The notes beneath the pieces were generated by a model. The model was not told where the DNA came from, made no database searches, and saw only the letters and a program-made list of their open reading frames with translations. From Rhynochetos jubatus (Eukaryota; Chordata; Aves; Eurypygiformes; Rhynochetidae), in contig CM050676.1 in the NCBI GenBank assembly GCA_027574665.1, positions 2,284,157-2,348,156 of the forward strand: 64,000 nucleotides of DNA. The letters are read 5' to 3'. Positions 23,701 through 38,700 of this stretch are shown piece after piece. Position 1 is the stretch's first letter; each line of letters opens with the position of its first letter. The translations under genes were made by a program, and so were the position numbers.

Positions 23701-26700
23701 CATTTTTAACATATTCACACGTTTAGCTTTTCAAAGTAAGCCTGGGATGGTCCCTAATGTGTGGCAGATTCCGTCATTTTATGCATGCGCCGTGCTTGTG
23801 CAGTGTCGTGTCCTGGCACAGAACTTACCTTCTTTACTCTCCAGAGAGGCACAAACCAAAGATAACAGAAGCGTAAGACTCACTTCTGACTGTTAGATGC
23901 CCTCACCGTTCTGAGCTGCTCGCTGAGGCAGCAACGCTGTCACAGACAGTTGCTGGCTTCCCTTGGTACCTCTGAACATCTCTGGGTATCAAGATTTTGT
24001 TTTAAGAAGGAAACCGGTATTTTACACTACGGCCAACCCATTCCCCCGAACTGTCTTTAGTTCTTAGTTGCAACAAGTGACAGAGGCTGTCCAGGATGAA
24101 GTAATTACGAAGCAGCATGAAGTCACTGCGTTGTGTACTTCGCGGCTTCGCTGTTACACAGAGCGTGCTCAGAAGGTCAGGCTGCCCAGGAATGTGCCTC
24201 CCTGGCCTTCAAGCGCAGGCCTAGTTCTACTTACTTCTTGTTTTCATAAAAAGAAATGATGTCTTCAAAAGCATTTATATCGAAATCCTCAGAACAATCA
24301 AATGAGAAATCAAGCATTGAGCAGCTGCAAAAGAACATGTATAAAACCTAAATACGCCATAGAAAGGCAAACATGCCTACACAGAGCAACAGGCGGAGGC
24401 CGTTCCGTAGGACTTCCCCTGCCTCCCAACCATGTCATAAGGCTGCAAAAACCATGAGCGCTCCTACGAGTCCTTCAGGGACACAGACTGGCTGCAGAGG
24501 AACACGATGCTAAAAGCAACACATGCAAAGTACAGACAGAGGGCTCAAAATCCCAGCGGTAAACGGAGCTGACGCTTTATCACCAGCATTTGGTGGTACT
24601 GGGTCTTACGTACAATAAGCTAGGGTGTTGTTTGGATAGTACTAAAAAGACCAAACAAAACAAGGCAGAAGAAATAAGACTTGCTATCCTTGTGGAAAGA
24701 TCTAGTAGTCATTTGATATATGAAAACATGACTCAGTAATTCAGGTTTTTTCCCTGGATACAGATGAAGTGTATGTTTCTCACCGATAAACTTTTTCTAC
24801 TGGTGTATTTGATCTCTGGAGTTCTCCAAGGGGAACTCTGGGTCCTTGACGCACCACTCCTGTTACGAAATAATCAACAGGTTGAACTGTGACAAAGATA
24901 TGAGGATAACAGACAAAAAGAAAACCCACCAGTTGGTTTGATAACAAGCAAAATATCTACCCAAGGGCCTGGAGTTTTTGTGCAGCACATCAGCTATCAC
25001 GCTAGCCCACTTTGTTTCTCAAAGTCCCTCCTATTAGAAAGTAAATTGCAGCTGCTCAGAAAAGCTTTTCAAAAATAGAATTTAATCCTGAATACTCATT
25101 TGAAACTTCAGGGAGCTCCGAGAAGATCAAAACCAGTGATAAGACAACCATGCACACTAGGACTAGCAATATCTACCCCAACTTTTACAAACAGGACTTC
25201 AAATTTGGCACAGCCTGCTGGAAACGATGCGGTTACAGGGAGGGAGTCTGCACAATCTCAGATAAAACAGCGACAAGCTCTTGGGTGCGTGAACATTAAG
25301 CCATTTTCACCAGTCAGTTTTGTCCTTGGTACCAAACCAAGCTCACATCTGGAGGGTAAGGTTTTGTCATCAGCTGGCTCTGCCAACAAGCACTAACCAA
25401 TTGTACAGTATTTGAAAGTGTCTCCGGAGTGCTTTTTCCTGCCATACCTGCAGTCTTCTGAGCTCTCTGGCGTCCCGCTTCTGCAAAGACAGCCATTGCT
25501 CGGATAGCCGCCCGCAGAACTGCCCAGCGGAACACAGCTACAGGGTCCATCCCTATCAGCTCCCGAACGTAAGCACTGTCACTGCTCCGCAGTAAAGCCA
25601 CAATATCTGGTCTCATGTAATCCATATTTTTCTCTCTGAAATCCTGTAAAACAGGAAAATTGAACCACAAGCTTTCAGGAAAGCTGTGTTTTGACCCAAG
25701 ATATTAAATCACTGTTCAGATTAATTCATTATTTAAAATAATTCTCACTATACGGAGTGTTATCCTCAAGTCTAGACCACCACCACCAAACATCTGAGGA
25801 CACACCTGATCCAGCCCATTCCCAGCAGATTTTCTACAACCTGACAAATACTGTCACAAGGGTAAGGAAATATTTTGTGGCCATCAGCTCCATCACCTAC
25901 TTTTATCTGGTATTTCACTTTGCCAGCAAAGTGTCGAATAATAAAAGCAGGCTCCATCACTGGGGTTCCAACAAAAAACTTGTTCTCCTCATGCTGCTGT
26001 TTGAATTTTGCCAGTAGAGTTTGGTTGGTGGCATGTGGAAAACTAGGAATACAAGAGAAGAGAGGTCAGCTGTTTTTCGAGATGTAGGTATATTTATTGA
26101 CTGAAGAACACCCACTGATCCTTGTGGAAACGATTTTGTTGTCCAAGATTGCTACACTTTAATCCAGACTTACACACCTGCTTTGAATATTAGAGGTGGG
26201 CTTCGTTTCTGGGCCAAAACCAAACAGCTCCACACACAGCAGAATATTCTGCTGTTTCAAATGTATGTCAGTGCTTCCTCCCACTTCACCACTCAAGTTT
26301 ACTTAGCACCACATTGCTAAGTAATGCTCCAGACTGACATACCTGCATTTTGTTTAAATTGTCATTCCACCGTAAGACACAAAAGGGGAAGTTTCTACGT
26401 TTGCTTAAGCCAAGGTTCAATTTCAGCATCAATTAGTATCACCACCATACTGGAGTCATTAGAAGCAAACTAGAGTCTCCTAAGACCCTTTGCTTCCCAC
26501 AGCATCCCTCTCCTATTTAAAGTACTGTGTTTCTGTTCCCTTCCACAGTCCTTCCCTCCTCCTGAAAAAAACACGTGGCAGGAAGACATTTGTTGCTTAC
26601 TTGCTTTCTTCATCCAGAAGATAGAAGAGGCCAGTGGGCTTCTTGCTGATTAAGTGAATGCAGGCCACATTATCAGTATAGTCAATATTGTGCCAAGTGA

Positions 26701-29700
26701 TCCCTTCACTCTTATATTCCTCCTGTGTAGCTCAAGAAAATTCCCTCATCAGTACAGTGCCCTGACCTTCAGTGTCCTGCGGTCTAAGTGTTAAAAGACA
26801 TCCTTGAACAGCTATGGCAAGTTAGGTTTGTTAGTCAGGCAGCAGAAACAAAACCAAGGCAAATATTTATAAATAAGAACAGAACAGCAGGCGTATTGGG
26901 TCAGAGCAAAGGTCCACCCAAGGCAAGTCAGTCAACAGCAGATGCTGGGGGGAAAACTATTTAAAAACCAAAACAGGGAAAAGAATGTTTTGCTGTGCGT
27001 TCCCAGCAGTCTACGAACACGGAGTTACACACTACATATACACCATCACATCGAAAACCTAGGTAGATGTGTATCTGAGGAATTTAAGTCTATTTTTCTT
27101 TTCCACAGCTTCTGTATTATGAGAAATGACAAATATTTAATACCAAGTCCCAGAATTTCCAAACTACACTGTCAGATGAAATAACAGAAGTTTCAAAACG
27201 GGCAGTTAAGCCCCACACAACACCAACGCCAGAACTTCCCTAAGGAAGAGAGCGTATCGCTTCGGTTCAGAAGATGTGGAGCACTCTGACAAGAGAGCAC
27301 GAAGCTCTTCTGCTGAAATGACAATACATGGAATGCTTGACGTGCCAAGCTTCCCACAGCAAATGAAATAAGTTTCACGTTTAACAAAGGACAGAGCACC
27401 TCTCACTGTTCCACATGGCGATAAGAAACGGATCCTTTTTAGGTAGGCAGAAGTCAGCGTGGCTAACGACAGACTGCTCACTGTGCACGCCACATTACAG
27501 AACCAAAACGCTGTTTTCCACAGACAAAAAAGCCTTTCTTTAAAAAGATATAGAGATCCCCCCGAGGGCCCTCATGCTGCAGAGATACAGGAAATGGGTC
27601 ATTCAAGGATTAAGCTTATTTGGAAAAATGGCATTAGAAAAAAGGAAACAATGTAACTATTTACTCTAGTTCGCGGGGATAGCCACTTCTGTCCTAGGTT
27701 ACAAAGCAGGGACCTCAACTTTATGTTTACATACGAAGTTTGTATGTTTGGTCATGTTCTTCTCTTTAAAATGCTTGTTTAAAGTCATCTACATGTTGTT
27801 GACAAAATACCACATACTACAGAATGACTTCTTTCTTTCAGCCGAGCGCCCAGAGAATAACGTTTTAGCACAAAGCAGAAAAAAAAATAATCTGTGTCTA
27901 GAGCAAAAAACCCCCCAAACCTCAGTCTAGAAACAGGATCTGTCAGCTCCCGCAGCACACAAAGAACTCTGTGAGAAGATGATACCATCTGTGAACAAGT
28001 ACATCAACATATGCCAGTAGTATCAGGATTTCAGAACTACTGCCAGTGTCAACACACAGCCGTATCCCCTAAACGGTCAGGTGGAAGGAGCAACAAAGAC
28101 GGGTTATTAAATATTTATAAACTGACAAAAATGAGAGAAACTTTCCCGTCCATTAAAAAAAAACCAAACACCAAACAAACAGCTCACCTACAGATTTTCA
28201 GTCTCAAGGTTTACAGTTTCACCTGCCTTCTGTCGGGGGTTACCTGATGTCTTTTTAGCTTCTCGCAGTCAAGCAGAAACTTAATGCCGGCCTTCTGAAG
28301 AAAGGCCCTGCTGTCATTAGTATGTGGAGCACTAAACACATCAGAGCTGCAGCCCTCAAACGATACCGTAATAAGCAGTAACAACACAAGAAATTGAAAA
28401 AAAAAAAAAGCTTTTGCAAATATATTCAAGCAATTATAAAAATTATACCATAAGATTCTGCAGACTAGTGGCCAAGTTGCATAACATACGAGCACTCGAT
28501 AAAAACAACTTTTTGTTTCACCAACTCTAAATTTCTTACCTGCTCCAACTTGAAAATATGCTGATTGAAATAATACTGAAGCTGCTCATTTGCATAATTT
28601 ATACAGAACTGCTCAAAACTGTTGGTTTCGAAGTCTTCAAATCCAAAAATATCAAGTACACCAATGGACAAACACTAAAAGAAGATGTGGAAATCTGGTT
28701 AAGCAACCTGTCACACAGTGACTTAACCCCCAGCAGTTAACCATTACCAAAAGCGCCGTGGTGTATGCTAAGAGACACTGGATATTTAGCACTTATGTCT
28801 ATTGTGAAAACAAAGACAATTATTACCAAAAAAAGGACCATGGACTTCAGAAGAATCAAGATTATCCCAGATATCTGAACACAACTGTCTACAAAGACTT
28901 GGTTTTGTGAGGAACTTACTGTAACAGATTCCTCCATGTCCCTCTTATTAAGGAGTGCGTGATTAATTCGCAGAACAATCCAATCAAACAGAGCACTGTA
29001 TAAGGACTTTGCCATTGAATCCCGAGCTGTTATTGCCTGCAGATGAAACCATGTTCAGAACTTGGTTTAAAAAACACATACCTGTTTCAGATCAGTGTCA
29101 CTCAAAGGTTACAATTCTATCAGACAAATAAACCAAAGTTTCCCTTTAACACAACTTCTAACTTTCCAAACATCCCCCACTAAACGGGAAAGTGTACCAT
29201 ACTGGCTTTTTCTATCCAAAAAACCAAGTTTCAGTGTGTTCTTTTACTCACCTCATTGAGACTATATGGCAAAATAAGTTTATCATTAGCAGTCACAGTT
29301 TTTCTTTTTGTTAGCACTTCTACTAGAATTTCCCGTTTGACCTTCAAAACAAGCAAGAACAAGAGTTACTGTCACCCTGAAACTCCCAGTGACTCATCTG
29401 ATAGCAGCAGTGGCCATTACAATTTCCTCAGAGAGGCCCAAGCTCTTTGGCACCAGCTGCGTTTATCACTCATCAATAGCTTCACAATTCTCCAGCCCCC
29501 AAGAGATTCCCAGTTCAGATTAATTCAGATGTTTCCCTGTGGCAGCGAAGAACACATTTCCACTAAATCTATTCCTGCTCAGCATTGTGGTTACTGAGTA
29601 AACAAATTCTATTTCCATGCTATGGGCTATATTCCCTCCCTAGTCCCAATAATTTCACTAATTTCACCCATTTCCCCTCCCATAAAATAAATGTTACGAA

Positions 29701-32700
29701 AGTACCGTAAGCCAGATGTAGACGTAACAAACTGGGCAACAAAATATTCAAGTAAAATGCTGAGGTAGAGCGTGACAAAAAGGTGTCTCAAACATTAGAA
29801 CTAAGGAGAAATACTCTACTTTCAAAAGCTGGGAAAGAATGTCCAACACTTCAGGAGGTCCTACTTCCAACCCTTCATCGCGACCTGTAGCTTTCTTCTT
29901 GTACATAACGTTGCCCAAATAAAGAATAGCTGAAAGTACTGAAAAAATCCTATGGAAGAGAAAAGGAATTTTGTAAGATTATTTCTTATGTGTTCATTAT
30001 AACGGGCTAGCAGACCTAATTCTACTTCAAGAATTTGTCTGCAAGCCCTCAAACACTCAATTCTCCTTGTTTCCTACTGGACTAAATGTGATCCCAACAC
30101 ACACGCAGTTCATTGCGATTCAGGCACATTAGCTACCAGTAACAAAAGCTGACAGGATTCCACTTACTGGTTTTTTGTTGCTGAAAGGAAGCCAACCATC
30201 TCCATGGCTTGTTTTAGTCTTTCAAAGTCATGGCGGAGATCTTCCCCATCTTCAATTTTCAAGTTATGCTGTAAAGACAGTTCCATAATTAAAGGCAAAG
30301 GACGAAGCCCAAACTTCACAAGAAAACAAGTATAATCTATTCCGCTTTCTTTCATCTTTAACAGACAGACAACACTTACTAGCGCATTTGTAAATCCCTG
30401 TACAGATTACCTGATTGAGGTAGAAATAATCTTCAGGTTGCTTGAGGTGAAATTCTTTACGCTCTTCCTCATTGACTCCCAGTAGCAAATAATAAAAGAC
30501 GTGGTAGTTCCTACAAAGTCAATACATTTCGCTTTCATGAAAATATAATGATTACTCTTTTACTCTGTATACTTTAAATGCTCTCAAACTCTTGCATCGA
30601 TTGAGTCAGCAAACTGCATGTCTCTTACCTTTCATCTTTTTCTTGAGAAACCAGACGAGATTTTTCAAGCAGGTATTTTTCAACAACAGCCCTAAAGAAC
30701 CCCAAAAAATGAAAGGAGCATGAGGGCAAAAGAGCTCACAAAACATCAGACAGCAACTGCCAGAAGACTTCAAATAATGAAATCGGCACTAAAACATACA
30801 AGATAATAGCTTAGTCGCTATATAAATCTAACCCAGAACTTTCAGTAGGCACTGTATTTTAACTGGAAAAAAGAGAAACACCCAAGAAACAACCTATCTT
30901 CAGTGCTTGGTTTTAGTAGACATAGCTGGGAGAAGGCAGACACAGCTAGAGAAGTGCTGACGAAACACTGTGAACAGAAAGAAGGTGTGCAGAGTGCTAC
31001 AGCCTGTCACCCGCTCCGAGATTAACCGTTATCTGACAAGGAAAGCAAAGACTACAGAACCCCCAAAATACGCTGGATAACCGTCCGATTCTCAATCTAA
31101 CGAGTTTGCTGGATTTTTATGACAGTGTATGTCAGCCTAAAAAGGAAGCCAGACAGAAAACCCCTTAGAGACTGACAAACTCAGCTCCTAAATAATGATC
31201 TGAACTCCTTCCTGTGATATAGAACGAATAAGGCCAAAGTTTGAGCAGTTTTTTCTCACGCCGAAGCCAAAACAAATGTATTCAAATTGTACTCAGCTCT
31301 TGAGCTAGTGGGACATCACCTGAAAAGGTGCCGATTTTGTTCAGAATAACACTCAAAGCAAATGCGGTACAGACTTCCCCGTCATTTATGCGACTGCCAC
31401 TTCGCAAACTGCAAACACGAAGAAGATGCAAAGGAGAGGCACTGGAGCACAAAAGCCAGTGACAGCTACCGACTCGCCACGGTGCAGCAAGCTGCAGCTT
31501 CGGACAGGATTGCACACCAATACTGTGTGGTACGGCACTGCACCTAAGCTAGCACAGGTCCATCTTGACGTGTGACACACCGCTGCCAATTTTGCGGAAA
31601 GGAGTGTTAAAAATTTAAGATGCATTTTACAAAGCAAGATCTGAAAGAAAATATTTTATAGCGTGAGGTTAGACAAGTGAATACACAGGTATTTGCACAC
31701 ACATCACTAATATCACAGAAAGTTTTCAGACAAAACTTTCGCTTTAAATGAAAGTGCCCGCTACCAAAGCAAAGCAAAGCATAATACTGGAGTAACAATA
31801 TTGAGGCACTACAGAAATATGACATTACAGCACTTCCACCGGGTGAAAAACAAACAGAATTCTAAGACTCAGCTGTGATTATCACGTATTTAAAAAAATA
31901 GATGTAGGTAGAGAATATTTCATGTTTGTCCTTCAGATAGAAGCACACAATTTCAAATAAGGAAAAACCATAATTTTATAGTTTTCTTTGAAACTGGGGT
32001 TTTAATTGCCTCTTTAAAATGGCTTCCTCAAGCCCATTCCACTTCTCCCCAGCTCCTCTTCTAATTCGGATCTGCTGCTTTTGATTACAAAATGGAGAGG
32101 ACAACAGGTGGGGTGGAAAACGCCTTCATCTAACACCAAGGCAGAGATGCAGCACCAGTCAAATGCTTCACCTCATGTGGTTGTACAGGAAGGTGGGAAG
32201 ATTATGCATCACCTGATTATTCCACAAAGCTCCAAGTCTTGCAATCGCCACACTGGGAAGCTATTCTCATGAAAAGAGCCTCAAAAAGGTGGTATGTTGT
32301 ACACAGCTGATTCTTCATCAATTCCTACAACCACAGATCAACCCCAGAAGAGTCTCACACTGTACTTACCCTCTGACAATACCGTTCTCTAAATAGTTGA
32401 CTTGAATAAACTTTCCAAAACGACTGGAGTTATTGTTATGTGCTGTTTTTGCATTTCCAAATGCCTGTGATAAAGGAAAACAAGTTATTTTTTTTTAATT
32501 AAACTAAATATGCCAACACGTAACTTTTCAAACTCTTCTGTCGATTATTTACCCTCCTGCTAGCTCGCAGCATACATGTGAAATACTAGGAAACGGCAGG
32601 ATACAGGTACCATTTAGATATTTCCAAGAGTACAGGAAAGCTAATCACAGAGTGTGCAAATCAGCCTCAATTATTAATAACTATGACCTTAGAGAGGATA

Positions 32701-35700
32701 TTCAGTAGGGAGGTGGCAGCACAAGTACCATGAAATTGCCTCTTGCGTAGAAAAGCCACAAACTACGTCCTATTCCCTGACATAACGCTCCCACTCAAAA
32801 ATGTCACAGTAAACACCATTTTTCTTTAAGTGAGAACAGGACGTTAAGATCTCATTTATAAAAATCAGTCCATGGATTTTTAAAGTTGTGTATTCAAACA
32901 ACAGGAAAAAGACAAACAGAAAACCCGTGGTTTACAGAACCACGTCATACTCGCTGGCCAGTTAACTGCTACGCAGCCCTGAGAAAGGTAGTTTCATTAG
33001 GCAGCGTTAGGAAAGGGGAGAACGCAGGCACGGCACAAACCCTAACTGTGCATCTTTAGTATTTCTGCCCGTATCCTGAGCCCTCTACTAGTTGCTAGTA
33101 CACACATAAGCGTGGCTTGTGCAGAGGATATTTTGTGTTGAGAACTACGAGGATAACTTACTGTACCTAGAAGTGCAGTGGAATTCGTTACTGGGAATGT
33201 TCTTTAACTAGGTGTTCCTAGGTTAAACGAAACCAGCCATCCAGCCAACAGTCAGGAGGCAATCCAGCATGTAGAGAAGAAACCCCACGCAAAATGCAAT
33301 CGTTTGGAAAAATAGCTTTCTTGGTGCAGACTATTACCAGCAATTCCTGCCACAGATATTTCCTCTTAAAGCTCCAAGCAATTAAGGCCTCCATTAGGAA
33401 ATCCGCCTCCCCTAATATAGAACATTTGTGGAATGATTTCACAAAAATGCCACCCTCTTCCTCCACACACGCATCCGGAGAATGATGGACGTGTGAACAC
33501 TGTACACTACCCAGACCTAACCCGCTCCTGCAGAAACCCGCCCCGTTCTGGTGTACGTCCTAGGGGAGTACTCTTTTCATGGCAGTCATCTTGTCTGTAT
33601 ATTGAAATTCTTCCCCTCTCCTCCTGTTTTTCCAAGCTACCTGAAGAGCTGCGGCTGCACTGCGGCGTGACACCCGGATCCCTATTTCCAAACCAGGTTC
33701 TCAAAGCCCTCGGGCAGGCAGATTGCTGCCAGCTGCCTAGCATCCAGAGGCTCCGAGAAGCTGCTTATAAACGGGGAGAATGTCCATAATGCTTCAGACA
33801 ACCGTTATTTCTGACCTAAAGGAATAAGGTAAAGGAGCTCTTCCTGTGCAGTGTGAAAACCCGCAGGGCCATCAGCTGTACCTTCCCGGAGTTTCTAACG
33901 AGAGGATTCGTGTCCAGCAGCGCTCAGAGACGAGGTCAGCCTTCTGATTTCTACCGACTGTGCTACGCGTGTCAGAATGCAAACAGCATCCTCCATTCGG
34001 GCTTTTCAAAGCCAGCACTGACCAGGGCCATCAACATCTTTTTGTAGCTACTATCCAACAAGTCATCACCCGGATTTTTTGGTTTTGAGCCCATTCTGCA
34101 TACACATGCATATTAATGCATGCATAAAATCCAGGTCAATCCTTACAGTTCCCAAACCAAAAGTGGAAGTCCAGCCACATCGGCACAGCACACCGTCTGC
34201 TTCGGAAACCAAAAACCCGACTCCTCTCGCAGTGAGAGCGGCTGAGCTGTGGCTCTGGAGAACACCATCCAACCTCCCCCTCAGTGGATCAGGAAAGCTG
34301 CTGTAGTGGATTTGCCAGGCTGCACAATAGTGGACCTGCCAATTCACTCCGGAAGACCTTCTTTGGAGCCGCCAGTTAACTATCTGTCCGTGTGCCAGGC
34401 TGCAGAAGAGTGGACTTGCAAATTCATTCCGGAAAACCTTCTTTTCAGAACGTTTTCTAACTTGAGCCGCCAGTTAACTATCAATTTACCACATACATGC
34501 AAGAAACCAAACCACTGTATAGCTAGATACTCCCCATTATTTTTTTAATGATAAATATTTCAGCATTGGAGAGTTAAGAAATCCCATAACCCGGGCTTCC
34601 TGAAAAACTTTTCTTCGTGATTACTCATGTAAGCAATGAATACAGTTTAAAACTAAAGGCTTTTATGATCTCATGTGTCTGGTATTTAGTCAAAGCATAC
34701 AGCAAATTCTTAAAAGCTGATCTAATATTATCAGTTTTTAGGAAAGTTTTCATGTACTGAATGGCTTTCTCATAAGAGCCTTTAACATCTACAGCTTTTT
34801 AAAGAACATTCCAAGTTGCCTAACATTTTGGGTGGGGAATATTTTTGGTAACATTTAACTTTAAACTCTAACCACTGCTACCACATTCTTTAATAAACTT
34901 TGACTAGTTGACTGGGCAAGAAGTGACATTCCTGCCTAAAATCAGAAAGGGGCAAAAATTTGTAGTGATAAATATTTGTGTATTTAGCACTTTGGTATCT
35001 TTAACCTAGTGTAGCTTTATCCAACAGAAAAAGGATTACAGGTAAGAATTCAGCTCCCTTCTTACTTAGCCATTGCTCTGCATGGAAAGCATCGTTCACA
35101 GGTAATTCTAGCCAGCTACTCTATACATAGCTAATCCAACTGAAATATCTCCCTGGCTTGCCTTTACACAGAGCCATCTGCACCTTTACAAAATAAATTC
35201 AGAAGATGTGAGGGGACAGGAACCACTTTCAGCTAAAAAGAAATCATCATTTCTATAACCAAACCCATTCGCTCTTCTCCCTTCTGAGTCCATGAGGAGA
35301 GAGATGAAAGTGAAAAACTAAAACTAGACCCCTCCAATGCAGAACACTGGCTATATAAAAAGAGTGAGTCAAACCCAGCAGAAATCAGAGCTGGGATAGC
35401 CTATTCTGGGAGTCAGGAACTCATCCAACCCATCCTCTCACCTTGGAATGCAAGAGGCACAACCCGGACGCTGCTGCTCAGAACTCCAACGGTGACAGCT
35501 TTGGAAGTATTCAGAAAAAAGCCAAATTCTCCTTTTATTTGCCATAAAACGAAACGCCCAAGCCACACACATGCTCCTATCGCCTACCTCTGGAACACAA
35601 CTAAAAGTCTCACTTAATTCGCTCATAAGAACTGCCAAAATCCAAAAAAGTCATCCGTTTTACGTAAACTGCCCTAATCCATGGCAGAGCCACCACTGCA

Positions 35701-38700
35701 CAGACCAAGCTTTTAACGTGCCAAATGACTCTGAAGACTCAAATTCCACACCCTGGAAGAGGAAACGACTGCTTCAGAGCTGAACTCAGCTTTGCAGCGG
35801 TCTGCACCAGCAGGCTGCAGAACACCCACTCCTTAAGACAGAAGTGGCAGTGTTCAGGGTGATTTTGCAGCTCTACATGCTGTATGATGTCCAGGGGAAG
35901 TCGAAGCAATCCACATGGTAAGACTGGATAAAAGGATAAGGTGATTTCCCCCCACCAAAGAGATGCATACAGCAGGGAGAAGTATGCAACAACACATTTC
36001 TACCAAAACCAACCTAGTAACATCCAACCGAATGGAAAAAGGAAGTTCTATTCCTCCTCTGATTATGATTCTTAAACACATGCAGATAATAGCCTCAAAA
36101 CAACTACTTTCCCTTAAACAGAACTGACCACACCCACTAAATATATATGCAGACTCTTATGGCATACACAAATGAAAACCAGAGCTGAAGCACCGCTCAG
36201 CCTAAGTCCCTCTTACACCAAACCCACAAGCACAACAGGACTGTAATAAAGAAAACAGAGCTACCAGCAAATTGCTTCACTCTGGTCTCCATAGAATGGT
36301 AAAGCGTAAAAGTTTACTTTCTACGAGGAAATTTAACATGCTTTTTAATATGCTCAGTTCTAGAAAAATTTCACCCCCTGCCTGATCGTGCTGTCGATAC
36401 CATTTAATTCATACTGACAACTGCCTTCTGTAGAAGGCCAGGGGCTGAATGTTTCCTGATGGACCTGCATTTTATTTGGGCCTAAACTCTTTCCGGAGAA
36501 TGGCTCAGTGCATTAAGAAATCTTCAAGAACGTATCCCCATGGAAATAGGTGATGCTTTTCAAACTAACACATGAAAAAGCCATGAGAACCCCAGTATTT
36601 CCACCTGTCCCACGTCTCCTCGGCTTCCTTTCCGAGAGAAATGAACTTTGAGCACAGTAACTTGGGTCCAAACCCAGGATGCCAAGGGTTACAGTTTAAC
36701 AGCAGCCAGCAAGCCAACAAGGGGCTTGGCTGCAAAGAGGAAGCTCCAACTCCCTCTACGTCCGCCGCCACGTGCTTCCATCCCCTCGCTCCATGTTACT
36801 AAATTAATTGTCCTGAAGAATCCGGTAAATTAAGTCTTCAAAATAAGTTCAGGGTGTCAGCCTTCACACTGTGCATTTTACATCTGAAACTGGCATTTTA
36901 AGAGATATTTTTTCCCTGATCAAAGGAAAATATAAATTTCTTGGAAACTTCTTAAGTGCATATGGAAAGGTTTCATTATCTTGTCTGAGACTATCAAATA
37001 AACACAGGTTTGATTCACTATTCCCAATTTGAGGCAAATAATAGTTCCCAAATGTAAATTCTGAAGGCTTCAACTGTAAGTGAACTTGCAGCCACTGTTA
37101 GGTTCAGGAGGCAAAACTCCAAGGCAGGGAACTATACTTTAATCACTAAATTTAGAAGAGGATGAAAAAGTCAGGAGTATCTTAAAACAGAGCCTATCTT
37201 TATCTTCCCACCAGTTTTAAAGAAACTGCTCTTCACGACAGATGATCTCTGTTCGCCTGGAGAAGCAATTACAAAAAAATAAAGTTTGAGAGCAATTCCA
37301 ATGGAGCTGAGGCAACTGTATGTCTCGTGAAGGGACAAAAACCAGGACATAAACACGGCCTTCGGCTCGGCTGAAGCATCACTGTCCCCTGGACACCGCC
37401 AGCCCTTCAGATTCTTTCTCTAGAAAGCTGCAGGCAGCGCCCAGTGTCATCAGAAGTAGCGCAAGGTACCTCTGCGCAGACCCCCAACAAGGCATCTGCT
37501 AAAGAGCCCCGACTCAGGGACTGAGCAAAAAGCATCTGAGGATCAGCGCCAACCCATGACCAGCTCTCCCTCCCCCAGTGCATGTGACAGCAATTAGGCC
37601 AGACCACATTTAACTGCACTGCCTCAGTATCATGTATTTCGCTTCTCAGCTGTTTTGAAGAGGTAGTAACCAGCACCGTTCAAGGCCAAATCCCCTCTCA
37701 TGATACAGCTATAACTCTTCAAAGTCTACAAACTGTGGCCAAGGAGCCAAAACATAGTACATCTTCAAGTTAGAGATCTGAACAGAGATCAGTCAGCCAA
37801 CACGGAAACAGGATTCGGTAAGAAATGTGTTTCCAAGCTCACTCAGTGTGCAATGACAAAGCTAGAAATACACCTCCAAAACACATCACAGTTATCTCTG
37901 TGCTAGAAAAGTTGACTTTAATTCCCTGAACTTTGGCTAAAGGTCAGCCTATGAACAGACACATTTTACTTAGGAGTCAGGAAAATAAGAGGTCACTAAA
38001 AAGGGGAAGTTCTGAGCCACGACGCAACTAACTTCTACATCATAAAAGTCAGGGAAGCAGACTTCAGTCAGGAGTACGTTTTCATCTTTCATGAGGACTC
38101 AAACCTTCAAAATTAAACAGAACTTTCTCAAATTGTTTAGGCCCATTACAAAACTTTTCATACAAAAAGTCCCCTGAAACATCCATTTAAGAAAAATTCC
38201 CTTTCACCACTTCAGTTCCCCTAAGGAAAAACCCAAAAGAGTCACCAGAGTTGGATTTAGATGTGACGGACTCTAACAGCAGAGTCTGTCGTCAGTTGAA
38301 CTTCCACAAAGCAAAGTACGCTCTCTGTGCATGCCGCCCTGAGACCAAGCTTTGACTCAGTCACTCAGTGACTGGAATTGCACCAAAGCATCCATACTGG
38401 AAAGCATGGAAGCTTCGCTGTCCACTGCAGTAGCCAGAGGAGGAGAGTTAGATGTTACTTCTCTGTGGTTTAAACCTTCCGGAGCATGGTTTTTTAGCAT
38501 GCACTGAAGTTATGTGAACAGAGAAGTACAGTGCCACTACCTTAGAGCTCTGCCAAAATCACTGGCACCACAGTCAATGACTTCAGCCTGGACAAATCTC
38601 AGCCTCTGCGAGTTTCAAGAAGGTTTCTTTTGCGATAATTTCAGGTCAGTGAAGAATACCTTTGATACAAAAACATATATTCAATTCTGAAAGACGTTTT

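Larger units (their letters stand above)
6836..32369 (-). other. MYO9B: MYO9B introns between the exons listed above
   Basis: Apart from the CR1 copy at 18.96-19.61 kb, the duplication at 7.64 kb and short A- or AC-rich tracts (for example 16366-16435, 21900-21950, 22045-22060 and 28155-28180), I see nothing in these introns. The largest are 22017-23094, 23206-24234, 26723-28539 and 30692-32369. Open frames in them are short and lack coding character. Confidence 0.6.
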
